Source: Charina bottae
Taxonomy: Eukaryota > Chordata > Lepidosauria > Squamata > Charinaidae
DNA: 64,000 nucleotides
Reading direction: 5' to 3'
Assembly (NCBI GenBank): GCA_023362775.1
Contig: JALMGJ010000008.1
Location: 38,118,501-38,182,500, forward strand
Of the stretch, positions 54,439-64,000 are shown piece after piece; the first letter of the stretch is position 1; the number at the start of each line of letters is the position of its first letter. The notes below the pieces were generated by a model that was not told where the DNA came from, did no database searches, and worked only from the letters and a program-made list of their open reading frames with translations. The position numbers and the translations under genes are program-made.

Positions 54439-54488
54439 CTCAGTGGAAACGTTTCGCTCCTTATCCAAGGAGCTTCTTCAGTCTGAGC
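54439..54488 (-). ncRNA. hammerhead-ribozyme-like motif (family 1, left arm)
   Basis: The minus strand carries intact CTGAAGA, stem II gctcctt/aaggagc and GAAACGTTTCC, as at 51008-51057. Confidence 0.65.
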
Positions 54489-54514
54489 AAAGTTAGTAAG
54501 GGAATCCTGACTTT

Positions 54515-54564
54515 GCTCAGACTGAAGAAGCTCCTTGGATAAGGAGCGAAACGTTTCCACTGAG
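54515..54564 (+). ncRNA. hammerhead-ribozyme-like motif (family 1, right arm)
   Basis: Plus-strand copy of the same motif, intact. In any read-through transcript it would pair with the antisense of the left-arm motif. Confidence 0.65.
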
Positions 54565-54613
54565 AAAATAGAAATCCAGTTGACATGATTCAAGCTACAG
54601 CCAAAAAACCTAC

Positions 54614-55335
54614 CTACATCCCCAAGCTATGATCTCCTACCTTCTTATCCTTTATCTTTGAAACTGATCTGGGATGGATGGCCCATTTAATACAAAAAGA
54701 TACAGTACCTACTGGGAAAGGCCATAGCAGGTGGCAAAGATTGCCAGCGTGTGAGCAGAATGGAGTTAGTTTGACTGTTGAGGGCCATCTGTGGCCTCCT
54801 TCATTTTGCTCACAAGACTGTCTGAAATGCTCTGCTCATCTTTAACAAAGTTTCAACTCTTTGACAATTCAAACGCTTTCATGGGAGTTTCAGGCCCCAA
54901 ACGCTTAGCCTATGCTTTCAGACAAATTGAACATGGAGGATTGTAATGACTGAAGTTTTACCAATGACTTAAAGTTTGCACAAAACAATACATTCCAACC
55001 TGCCGTTGATAGCATGGGAGCAGGAACAGTAGAACGATTGATTAAACTAGTTTTACTTTGATGCAGCCAGTGAAATACTTTTCAAACAATGCAAGGTTTT
55101 TCTCTGAATGGTTCCCTTTTTGCAAGCTGTATTTCCTAAATGTTAAGGCTAGGTTGGCCTTACCATTAAGGGGAATAATGCAACTGCTTCAGGCAACAGA
55201 CGGGGTCAGATGGGAAAGGGAAGCTGAACCATTATCTCTGCTCTCCCAAATTGTTGGCACCTAAGGCATACATTTCCATATGAGTATGGAAAAGCAAGGA
55301 CATCAGCCTGGCAACTAAATGCAGAGTAGTCTGCA
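54614..55335. other. unique intronic sequence
   Basis: No repeat family recognised. Confidence 0.35.
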
Positions 55336-55339
55336 CTAC

Positions 55340-55772
55340 TGTGTTTCCCATTAGCTACCTATGGTTGTGAAAGTTGGACCATGAAAAAACTAGACAGGAG
55401 GAAAATCGACTTGTTCGAGCTGTGGTGTTGGAGAAGACTCCTGCACATTCCTTGGTCAGCAAAGGTGACAAACAAGCAAGTCCTGGAGTGTATAAAACCA
55501 GACCTATCATTGGTGGGCAAAATCACAAAATTCCACCTCACTTATTTTGGCCATGTCATGCAATCAAACTCACTGGAAAATACAGTTATGCTTGGAATGG
55601 TCAGCGGTAAAAGGAAATGAGGCCACCAGAAACACAGTGGCTAGACACCATCAAAACCGACATCAGCCAGAGCATAAAACATCTAAAAGAAGCCATACAA
55701 GATTGGAAAATATGGAGAGAGCTGGTCCATAGAATCGCCGAGAATCGGACACGATTGAATGGATAGCATCAT
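55340..55772 (+). mobile_element. RTE-type LINE 3' end (distinct from Bov-B)
   Basis: The plus frame reads YGCESWTMKKLDRRKIDLFE, LWCWRRLLHIPWSAKVTN and LTYFGHVMQSNSLENTVML. After a shift near 55618 it continues RPPETQWLDTIKTDISQSIK and LVHRIAENRTRLNG. The tail atcggacacgattgaatgga matches the SINE tail at 6905-6925. Confidence 0.85.
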
Positions 55773-55774
55773 CA

Positions 55775-56724
55775 TCAAGGCATACAGCTTTCCAAACTCA
55801 ACGGACCTACCTGGCTTGCTCTGAGAGGGTCCTCAGAGCAACACACTCTGAAATGGTTGCAGTATCTGGCAAATGGACAACTGCCACAGTCTTCACATAT
55901 TGTGGCATGCTAAGGACTGATAAGTTCATAGTGGCCAGTTGGCTAGCTGGACAGGGGGGGTGTAGTAATATTGCTACTACTGGAAAGTGATACATGGAAG
56001 GGAAAAGAGAGGGTGAAGTGGTAGAGGATCCCAGGTAGGTCTGTTGATTTTGGCCCTCCTTTCCCCTTGGAGTGGTGACTAATGAGTTTTCCTCCTATGT
56101 CTTGTTGGGCTGACCTCCGTGCAGGATTTTTACATTCCCGCAAAGACTAACTTCAGTGCCAGCATTCCCGTTGCTGCTTTGCTAGGTTAAAGTAGCGTGA
56201 CTGTAACTGAAGGAATTATTGGCACAAATCCCAAATTGCAGCTGGTGCAATGGTCATAATTTTAAAATATAGTATTTGCATATATGGCAGTCTTAAAAGT
56301 GCACCCTGGGGATCTCACTCTCAAGTATCTGCAGTTGATCTTTGTTTGGTTTTCTTTATAGCAATACCCCCTACCCCCCCCACCCCATACAAATCTATCT
56401 CCATGCTAGGAGGGCCAGCACCCAAGGAGCCTCATAAATACAACAATAAAACATTAGTGGAGAGAGGAAGATACAGAGCAATAAAAATGTGGATTTAAAG
56501 CAGAGAAAGAACTACTGAATAAAAGTGGTGATGCTACAAGTCTCACTTGCTTTGCCAAGATCTTCTCACCAGAGGAGCTTGGCAGGTCAATGTTTCAGAG
56601 GGGATTTGAAGTGAGGAAGTACTAGGTAACCTTCCCCAAGCTTCAGATTTATAGAGATTGCAACTCCCAGTGTTTCCATCCAGAAGAACCTTAGGAAGAA
56701 TACAGCTGGAAATTATGGAACCTG
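55775..56724. other. unique sequence with decayed MITE
   Basis: About 56620-56735 resembles a palindromic MITE remnant (accttccccaagcttcagat ... ttatggaacctgtagtc). Elsewhere nothing is recognised. Confidence 0.35.
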
Positions 56725-56736
56725 TAGTCTTAACAT

Positions 56737-57048
56737 TAGGGGCCAGGCTTGTCGATTGGAAGATCGCAAGTTCGAAGGTTCGAATCCCTAGCCCTGCGTG
56801 ACGGAGTGAGCTCCCGCACTAGCTCCAGCTCTTGCCAACCTAGCAATTCGAAAGCATGCAAATGCAAGTAGATTAATAGGTACCACTTCGGTGGGTAGGT
56901 AACAGCGTTCCACGCATGTCATGCGGCCACATGACCGTGGAAGCGTCTTCGGACAACACTGGCTCTTCGGCTAACAAACGGAGATGAGCACCAGCCCCTA
57001 GAGTCGTACACAACTGCACAAAGGTGCGGGGGGAACCTTTACCTTTAC
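56737..57048 (+). mobile_element. Sauria SINE lacking the A box
   Basis: The copy starts taggggccaggcttgtcg: the segment with the A box (about 23 bases, as in 29814-29836) is missing while the B box ggttcgaatcc is intact. The 12-bp TSD tagtcttaacat (56725-56736 and 57049-57060) shows an otherwise normal insertion. Confidence 0.9.
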
Positions 57049-57171
57049 TAGTCTTAACATACTTGCAGGATGCTTGGCTGGGGAAAGTAATGTAAGAAAA
57101 CTCTGATAAATGAAAATTTGATTTCCTTCCCAGTGAAGAAGTATCTATGGGAGTATCTATGTTCCTCAGGA

Positions 57172-57590
57172 AGTTCTTACACAGCTCTTGCGGGAGGTTG
57201 GGTTGTTGCTTTGGTAATGGAGCACTTGGTTAGTGTGGCTGGACATGTTTACCACCCATTCCGGTTCTGGTATCTCTTTGTTTCTGGGGTTTAACTTGAG
57301 TAGTGTGGTTTGGGAGTTTAGTTTTCCTTTTTTCTGCTTCTCCCATTGATGTGGTCTTGATGGTAGTAGTCAGCATGTTAGTATGTTCATGGGTCATAGT
57401 TTGTTCTAGTTGTTCCTTGAGGTTGTCTATGGTGTGTTGGTATTTGTTTAATCTGAGATAGGCATCCATGATCATTAGCCATATCATTTTTCACCCACTT
57501 TGTTGCGCTATTTTCCATCCAGCTGTGCAGTTAATTGGAGGTTTGTATCTGACACTGGTGGGCAGGGTATGCTGTCATAGGCATTCATGC
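57172..57590 (-). mobile_element. Penelope-like element, inverted piece (family 2)
   Basis: The minus strand carries an 85-residue frame (57487-57230) of PLE-like upstream coding that runs into TNQVLHYQSNNPTSRKSCVR, the same region found in direct orientation at about 57783-57847. The two form a roughly 65-bp inverted repeat. So part of this PLE is inverted relative to its RT/nuclease part. Confidence 0.7.
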
Positions 57591-57895
57591 AGATGTAGAT
57601 GACACCTTCATCATAATAAAAAAGGAACAACTAGAGGAAACACATGAAACCATCAACAACATCTTCAATGGAATAAAATTCACAAGAGAAGAACAACAAC
57701 AAACTACCCTTCTTGGACATCCTCATCAGTAGAGGAAATGATGGCAAGCTAGAAACACAGGTCTACCGGAAATCTACCCACACTAACCAAGTGCTCCATT
57801 ACCAAAGCAACAACCCAACCTCCCACAAGAGGAGCTGTGTAAGAACATTATTCAGATGAACACTAACGCACTGCAGCAACCCAGAACACCAGTAA

Positions 57896-58705
57896 AAGGA
57901 AACAGATCATCTATACAGCATCTTCCAGCAAAATGGATACCCACTCAACTTTATTAAAAAGTGCCTGACTACTCAACCCACTACAACACAACCAACAGAA
58001 AGTATAAAAAGGATAACACTACCATACATCAGAAACATCTCAGAAACTACCAACAGACTGTTACAACCACATGGCATCACCGTAGCACATAAACCAACCA
58101 AAACCCTTCAAAACATCTTAAGTAACCCAAAAGATCCAGTAGCCCAAGAAGAAAGAACAGGAGTTATCTACAACATACAGTGTAAGGACTGTAACAGCCA
58201 CTATGTAGGACAGACGGGCAGAAGACTAGCAGAGCGCATCCATGAACACCAACTCGCAGTCAGAAGACATGGTGAAAACTCCTTAATCTCACAGCACATG
58301 GACAGACTCAACCATACTTTCAACTGGGAAACTGTGAGCATCCTAAACCAAGCCAAATCCAAAAATGCTAGAGAATTTCTGGAAGCTTGGCACTCAGACA
58401 AAGCAGCCATCAACAGACACATAGAGGTAAACAACATTTACATACCATTCAAAAGAGACAATAGAAAAGCCAAAAGACCAGAACACTTCCTTGCCAGCAA
58501 TCAACACCCAGATAGGCAAATATTAACACCAAGATTAACACCAGATGGACAATCAAACAGTACTTTATACCTTAATCAAGGAACTATTAACCTAATCAAT
58601 CAACCAAACAGCAAACAACAGCCCAATCAAGGAACTCAATCAAGGAACTCCCAAGGAGTGAACAACACTTCCACCAACACAAGCAGGACAAGCCATGATA
58701 TATAA
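57896..58705 (+). CDS. PLE RT C-terminus and GIY-YIG endonuclease (partial ORF)
   Basis: An open frame of about 269 codons between a TAA at 57893 and the stop at 58703. [17 protein letters not shown] and [20 protein letters not shown] are the PLE thumb/linker, and [15 protein letters not shown] precedes the nuclease. [20 protein letters not shown] holds the IY and YVG motif residues and a Cys pair; [12 protein letters not shown] follows, with the likely catalytic Glu later in [11 protein letters not shown] low-complexity Asn/Gln-rich tail ends the protein. The catalytic RT lies upstream out of frame, so this is a fossil with one intact domain. Confidence 0.85.
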   Translation, partial: KETDHLYSIFQQNGYPLNFIKKCLTTQPTTTQPTESIKRITLPYIRNISETTNRLLQPHGITVAHKPTKTLQNILSNPKDPVAQEERTGVIYNIQCKDCNSHYVGQTGRRLAERIHEHQLAVRRHGENSLISQHMDRLNHTFNWETVSILNQAKSKNAREFLEAWHSDKAAINRHIEVNNIYIPFKRDNRKAKRPEHFLASNQHPDRQILTPRLTPDGQSNSTLYLNQGTINLINQPNSKQQPNQGTQSRNSQGVNNTSTNTSRTSHDI

Positions 58706-58730
58706 ACAGAAAGCAAGTCCCACTCCCTTT

Positions 58731-58790
58731 TCACACTGAAGATGTTGCCTAGTTGGGCAACGTTTCTTGCAGAAACGTCTGCAAGAAAAC
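58731..58790 (+). ncRNA. hammerhead-ribozyme-like motif with 10-base insertion (family 2)
   Basis: CTGAAGA (58736-58742), stem II gttgcc/ggcaac, then an extra gtttcttgca (58762-58771) before GAAACGTCTGCAAG. Without the insertion it would match the usual core with GUC at the cleavage site. The insertion lets GTTTC pair with GAAAC, which would hide the core. Confidence 0.6.
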
Positions 58791-58850
58791 TACAAGGCTC
58801 AGAGAACACCAAGGACTCCACAAGGATGTAACTACTGTACCTTTACACTA

Positions 58851-59695
58851 GAAGAAGCATTCAAATGTAGCTTCACTTGGAGTTCTAGGAAATGGCTTAA
58901 TCATGTAATCCTCTACATAACTCCTCAGAAATTTATTCCTTTGACTTACTCCAGCAGCTACAGGACTGCAGCCTAAAATACATTGAAGAAGGTAACATGG
59001 GTGAGACTTGGGGAAGTCTCATGTATGCTTATAATGTAGCAGTGAGGGATGAGACAGCTCAAGCTTTGAGACTACATTTATTTTATTCCATTGCATTTTG
59101 TCTAGTGAATATGTGAAATACTCTTTACTTGCCTTGGGGTTCACATTACAGAATTCATGAGAACTAAACAATCCTTTTAATAATGTAAATGCTGATGTAT
59201 ATTCTTCCGAGGAGGAATTGTTTAGCTTCTGTACGAAAAAAGAAAAAGAGATATTTTAATAGCTTGAGAACAAGTTCTACTTCTAATTCTACATGGGTTA
59301 TGTGAGCATCTTTCATCACTTTCAAATTATAGTTATTAAAGCGAAGTCTCTACCTGAGATGCCAGCTCACAAATTACTAATGCAAGTTTTGGGTGATTCA
59401 GTACCATGGAAGCCAACTTTGTTGTGATTGAGGCTAGAAGCTGGTCTAGGACATCAAACTCCCCTTGTTTGTCAAATAAAGATTACAGAGGGTCAGCCAT
59501 AGTATGCTGAAACCCAGCTCAAGATGAGCCAGTTTGTAACCCAGCTATGAAATGACTTGCCCTGGGTTGAACTGGCGAGGCATGGTTTTGTAAAATAGCC
59601 TTGTGCCATCTACTATTGAGCTTTTATTCTTTGCAAGAGGCCAAAGATCTTTGGTACAAACAGTTCCTGTGATACTGGCTTTGGCTGCTGAAAGG
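58851..59695. other. unique intronic sequence
   Basis: Nothing recognised. Confidence 0.35.
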
Positions 59696-59699
59696 GTCA

Positions 59700-59950
59700 T
59701 CTAGGGCAGAGAATAATTTGAAGTGTTCCAATAGAAGATATGTAGCCCAGGGTTGAACTGTGGAATTCTTGGTGTTATCTGAGCTTGGTTGTTAGCTTGC
59801 AGACGTTCCATTACCCCACTGGATAACATCATCAGTGCGAATTTAAAGTGTGGATTGGATCTTAGTATAGGATCCACTGGGTTTGCACTTTTTGAATATG
59901 CTGATGTTGTCAGATCAAAGTCATACCCAATTTTATCTGTCATCTCCAGG
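59700..59950 (-). mobile_element. Penelope terminal segment (family 2), diverged
   Basis: The minus strand carries gcactgatgatgttatccag, aacgtctgcaagc and gctcagataacaccaagaat in the same order as 58736-58810. No coding is left. Confidence 0.65.
59795..59837 (-). ncRNA. hammerhead-ribozyme-like motif (family 2, decayed)
   Basis: The minus strand has the canonical core CTGATGA (59835-59829), a stem II of gttat/gtaat type with wobble and mismatch, and GGAACGTCTGC in place of GAAACGTCTGC. One core base is changed. Confidence 0.5.
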
Positions 59951-60184
59951 AATGCTGAGGGTACAAGTCATAGAATTCTGGAAATTCTATTTGGCAGAGA
60001 AGGGATGTGAGATAATATTTAGATTAAATTTGTTTCTGGTACAGAACTGATTTTGGGATTTTTGTTTGTAACTGTAAAAAATGAAGTTATAGTTTGAATT
60101 TTGATTATTAAGTTGAAATGGATTATAGAAATAATTTACTAGAAATAGAAATAACTAGAAATAGTTTACTATAGTTAAAATTGT

Positions 60185-60425
60185 AGTAAGAGATTGGTCT
60201 AGTCAGTGGTTAAGGCAATGGGCCAGAAACCAGGAGACTGTGAGTTCTAGTCCCGCCTTAGGCATGAAAGCCGGCTGGGTGACCTTGGGCCAGTCACTCT
60301 CTCTCAACCCAACTCACCTCACAGGGTTGTTGTTGTGGGGAAAATAGGAGGAGGAAGGAGTATTAGGTATGTTCACCACCTTGAGATATTTATAGAAATA
60401 ATAAAGGTGGGATAGAAAACAAACA
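60185..60425 (+). mobile_element. MIR-like SINE, monomer
   Basis: Head (ggtctagtcagtggttaagg; gagttctagtcccgcc), body gtgaccttgggccagtcact, then ctcacctcacagggttgttg and ggaggaggaaggagtattag to the A-rich end. It is a useful single-unit reference for the dimers at 33930 and 46763. Confidence 0.85.
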
Positions 60426-60440
60426 ACCAAATTTTCTATG

Positions 60441-60675
60441 TCAGGGCTTTCTAAACTGTGTGTTGCGACACAGTACTGTGTCGCCTGGGGGCCCCAGGTG
60501 TGTCGCGCGACAACCGGAAGCGCTGATGGCGCACCACCGCATGCAGCAGCACACGCAACAGTGGTGGTGGGCCATCAGCGCTTCTGGGTTGTCGCACGAC
60601 ACACCAGGACGCCGACGCTGTGCCGCCACCGCGCACAAAAACCCAAAAGCGCGGCGGCGGCAATATAGAATATAG
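60441..60675. mobile_element. GC-rich hAT-like element, 3' end unclear
   Basis: Starts cagggctttctaaactgtgt, then gttgcgacacagtactgtgt, with inverted GC-rich arms (gcgcgacaaccggaagcgct / agcgcttctgggttgtcgc). High CpG is from the element, not a CpG island promoter. I cannot find the matching right end. Confidence 0.55.
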
Positions 60676-60679
60676 ATGG

Positions 60680-61600
60680 CACAGGCTAAGACAGCTTCTG
60701 CACTTCCAGATGTGGAATAAGAAATCTTCTTCAAATGGGACAGTGATGCAGTGAAACAAGGCTTCTCTACTCCTATTTACTCAGTGTCGGTAGCCCTTCC
60801 AGAACTGGGTTCACACATTACACTAAATCAAAATGTGGTTTATTTGAGTTGAGCTTTAGTTTTTATGTAAAGGCAGTCATTGTGGTTTGTAAACCAAGAT
60901 TTGTGGCTCAGTACAATGTTAAAGCCAACTATTCCAGACTATTTTCATGCCAGTCTCCGAGTCTACCTAATTCTCGCAGTCTAATGAGGCTCCAGATAAA
61001 AACATACTAACTAATCATAGATCAAGTTAACTTATAATTAAATTAGACAGTAGCCTTTTTCTGATTGTGGAGAGTCAAGTGGTAGCAGCAAATAAGGCAG
61101 TTTGACAGCCAGTGCCAATAATAGCTAAATTTCACAAGTGAACCAATTGCATCTGCTGGATTCAGTCCAGGATTAAGGAATTCATGCGGTCAGGCAGACC
61201 ATATACAGCATCAAGTTCTAGCAAGCATTTTCGCTCTGAGAGCCCTCAAGTAAGACTTCCTTACTTCCCACCCTAGCCCAGCTGGAATGAAGCACTCTTG
61301 ACTTATTAAGCACAGACTTTGCAAAACCTCCCCTCCCCTCAGGAGCCTTCCCCTGCAAGTAACCCATCTTTACCTTACTAGCTTCTGGCTTTCTAGCCAC
61401 TGCTGCCTACATTCTTGGGGGTTGGAGGCCTCCATATTCGGGTTTGGGAGTAATAGGGCCTCCATTTGGTATTTTGGTGGTGGTTCAGAAGTTGGATTCC
61501 TCTGCATCTGATTAGCCATGTCCATCAGCTTGGATCTCCTCCCAAGGCAGATGATGTGTCCAGCTGGACCCTAACATCAAGAGAGATGCCATCCAACCTA
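60680..61600. other. unique intronic sequence
   Basis: No repeat or exon recognised. Confidence 0.35.
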
Positions 61601-62110
61601 TGCTAGCTTGCTAATTGGAATGTCATGGGAAATGTTATCAAATGCTTCACTAAAGCCAGTATACATTATATTCGTGGTATTCTGACAAACTACGAAAAAG
61701 TTGATATTTTTTTAATGAAAAAAAAAAGGAAATAAGATTTATCTGGCAAAATTTGTTCTTGACAAATCCATACTCCCTTTGAGCAATCGTCGCATTGTTT
61801 TCCAAGTGCTTATAGATTGATCACTTTATTATCTGCTTTAGAATCTTCCCAGGCATTGTCTGTCTATAGTTCTTCATACTGCTTTTGAAAATTAGGACAT
61901 TGGCCCTCCACCTATCATCTAGTACTTTGCCCATGCTCAAAGAGTTTTCAAAGTCAACAGAGAAAGTTTTGGGTAAACCATCAACAAGTTCCTTTAGGAC
62001 CCTAGGATGCAATCTGTCTTGCACTGGAATCCATTAAGTCAGCAGGTATTCCCTCACTAAGTTTCTTTGAGAGATCAAACTGGAATCCCACATTTTCAAA
62101 CAACTTCGCA
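61600..62110 (-). mobile_element. CR1 LINE, RT N-terminal fragment
   Basis: The minus strand encodes DRLHPRVLKELVDGLPKTF, VLDDRWRANVLIFKSS and MPGKILKQIIK, matching the CR1 pattern LHPRVLKEL...W..ANV.PIFK...IPGKILEQ. Old and broken by stops. It covers the same region as the RT part of the 42298-45800 copy. Confidence 0.7.
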
Positions 62111-63815
62111 ATTGTCCAGTGAAATGCATATCCTCTTCCAATTAAAGAAGAAGAAGCCAAAAGAACTCCAATAAATTGCTTGCTTTAAACAAGTTGGATC
62201 AAATTGTAAAGTTTGATTCAGCCTGTCAATCAAATAGTAAAGTTATCATATGACCATTATACCACCATCCATAGCAAACAGCCACTAGTACAGTTACAGA
62301 CTTTATTCAGTGGAAGAATAGGCTTGCAGTTATTCTTTTAATGGGTAACACTACAAAGCAAAGGCTCTTCAAACTGAAATCGTCCTGCAGAAATACCATC
62401 TGCTCCCATGTGAAGCAGTCCATGAAGAGTTAGACTTCAGATGCTAACACAATATGTGTGAGTCGAATGATAAACAGGGCCAGGACCTTTTCAGTGGTGG
62501 CATCATCAAGGACCCTTTGCTGATACTGACTCCATTGACCTTCCAGTGTCAGTTGTGAACAATTCATTTCCATCAAACTTCTAACAGATATCTTTGTAGC
62601 TCATGTTTTCACTCTTATTTTCTTGGTTAGATGCAACAATTTTTGCTTTTATTGCCATTTTTAATATTGAAACCTGGGAAAGTAAGACTAAAAATATTTA
62701 TTTAAAATGGGTTGAAATCTTGATTTTACTCCTTTTCAGAGGGAAAAATATAGGATCCATAATGCATTGTACACTATATACAGTATGTGTGCTTAGGGGC
62801 ATTATGTTGTATATGTTTGTGGGGAAGATGTACTTGCCCATGAAACTAGACTTATATCATGTCTTATTATTTGTTTGTCAATTATGATGGATATATATTT
62901 TCCAGGATCTTAGGAAATCTTTCTCAGAATCTGGAATCTGACAGGGATGAACCTAGTAACTCCAGTCACCAAGAACAATCTGGGCCATAAAACTGCATCT
63001 AGACATCATAGATCTATTTAATACAGTACTACAGGAGGGTTAATTCAGTTGTATGGATTGACTGTAACTTTGCTCAAAATCAAATAACTTTGAGGCTTTG
63101 TAGTGTTTCCTTCCCCCACCCAAAAAAGGCTAGCTTTGCATCCAGCTTACAAATGCCATGAATATTTCATCCAAACATGTTGAATAATGGATATGGTAAA
63201 ATTGCAATTTGTACGTGGGCATTTGGTGGCTGGAATACAGCTAAACTCACTGTATGAATTATTCACAATATTCCAAACAATTTGCTCTGCTTTCAGTTCT
63301 AAATTCTTGTCATTTGAAGTGAGAATGAAGAGTTTGCTGAGGGGGAAAAGAACAAAAACAAAAATGAACACTGAGAATCTCAGTATCAGAACAATGAGTT
63401 GGTTAAGAAGTATTCATGAATTCATTGGAAGGCACACTGTAAATGTATCCTGAGTTCCACTACTGGTCACTGGATGGTAAAAATACCATGTTTATGATTG
63501 ACTCCATAAACACAACAGCAGTAATTCTAGTCAGGATTTGCACAACATAACAACTACTCTGGCTGGTTAATGTGAAAGCATATCCTTAATCACATTTGGT
63601 GAGCTTTATATGGCTGCCCATGTCATCTAAACATGAAGGAGTTGTACTTTCAAGTAGCACCACTTGGATTTTGAATCCAACAAATATCAAATTTTGATTT
63701 GTGATAACTACAAATAGAGCCTCAGAAGAGCCACATGTGAGGGAGGAAGTGGTAAGTAATCAGCACACACATAACTACCATAATTAATGTGTCATACAAA
63801 CAATCAAATCAATCA
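62111..63815. other. unique intronic sequence
   Basis: AT-rich. The frames at 62603-62887 and 63147-63453 overlap antisense frames or are hydrophobic by composition. No exon is recognised. Confidence 0.35.
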
Positions 63816-63816
63816 A

Positions 63817-64000
63817 ATTGTTTATTACAGCCATATGGCCAAATACAATAAAATATCCAATAATAGAACTGTTATATACATCTATATATGAAAAACAAGT
63901 GAGTATAACAGGATAAATATATAAAAGATAAATAAGAACATGTATACTAAAATAAAAATTATAAATAAATTATAATGAGTGATGCATAGATAAGTATCCA
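63817..64000 (-). mobile_element. LINE 3' end, cut by window edge
   Basis: aaattgtttattacagccat is the antisense of the 3' terminus (tatgaccgtaataaag type) seen at 34400 and 51621. The A-rich sequence after it would be the 3' UTR. Confidence 0.45.

Larger units (their letters stand above)
54367..54600. mobile_element. foldback Penelope terminal unit, copy 2
   Basis: Same head-to-head structure as 50888-51089 but with both arms complete to the hammerhead region (left arm to gttagtaagggaatcc, right arm from tgactttgctcagactgaag). A 13-bp TSD ccaaaaaacctac flanks it (54354-54366 and 54601-54613). Confidence 0.92.
57591..58800 (+). mobile_element. Penelope-like element, RT end, GIY-YIG and ribozyme (family 2)
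   Basis: It begins at the RT catalytic region: DVDDTFIIIKKEQLEETHET (from about 57574), where PLEs have YVDDT. The RT C-terminus follows (ETQVYRKSTHTNQVLHYQSN), then a frameshift and stop near 57893, a long open GIY-YIG region to 58705, and a terminal hammerhead-like motif with ctcagagaacaccaagga beyond it. Confidence 0.85.

Noticed and set aside
60441..60675. CpG island or promoter
   Set aside because: The CpG-rich stretch has hAT-like inverted arms and a typical transposon end, and similar sequence recurs at 52975.

Overview
This is vertebrate nuclear DNA from a squamate reptile (lizard or snake). I infer that from the repeats: several Sauria-type tRNA SINEs with precise target-site duplications (TSDs), Bov-B/RTE LINEs of two or more subfamilies, chicken-type CR1 and CR1/L2-clade LINEs whose 3' ends run into tetranucleotide microsatellites, Penelope-like elements (PLEs) with GIY-YIG nucleases, 5S-rRNA-derived SINEs and hAT and mariner MITEs. 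I cannot name the species. There is no bacterial or viral gene, no CRISPR array and no intact tRNA or rRNA gene.

Only one host coding exon is convincing: minus strand, 14328-14507 (whole exon about 14328-14527). It has a strong acceptor and donor and encodes the start and first half of the PH domain of a Rho GTPase-activating protein, best matched from memory to ARHGAP24 (FilGAP). The rest of the window is therefore probably ARHGAP24 intron: 14528-64000 lies upstream of the exon and 1-14321 downstream.

Layout: 0.6-1.3 kb, mariner MITE carrying a Sauria SINE; 3.1-3.8 kb, two palindromic hAT MITEs; 4.2-6.5 kb, a Bov-B LINE with inverted 5' end; 9-11 kb, CR1/L2 remains; 14.4 kb, the exon; 18.5-20.1 kb, LINE tails and a second Bov-B; 21.5-30.2 kb, SINEs and a hAT element holding a CCAAT/GC-box minisatellite; 31.5-34.4 kb, a Bov-B copy with an internal deletion that looks like splicing, then a degenerate LINE; 38.8-39.3 kb, a hAT with nested LINE tail; 42.3-45.8 kb, an old CR1 broken by a PLE, a LINE tail and two hAT elements in one TCTAGA site; 46.4-47.9 kb, SINEs, a 123-bp PLE insertion and a zinc-finger LINE; 50.9-60.7 kb, two foldback PLE units, more RTE and PLE copies, SINEs and GC-rich repeats; the rest is mostly unique sequence.

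The most interesting material is in the retroelements. Three PLE families carry hammerhead-ribozyme-like cores. One family occurs twice as a foldback pair inserted as a unit. A Bov-B copy has a deletion with CAG|GT-type and AG boundaries. SINE tails match three LINE lineages in the same window. All family names come from recognition of sequence features; no database was searched.
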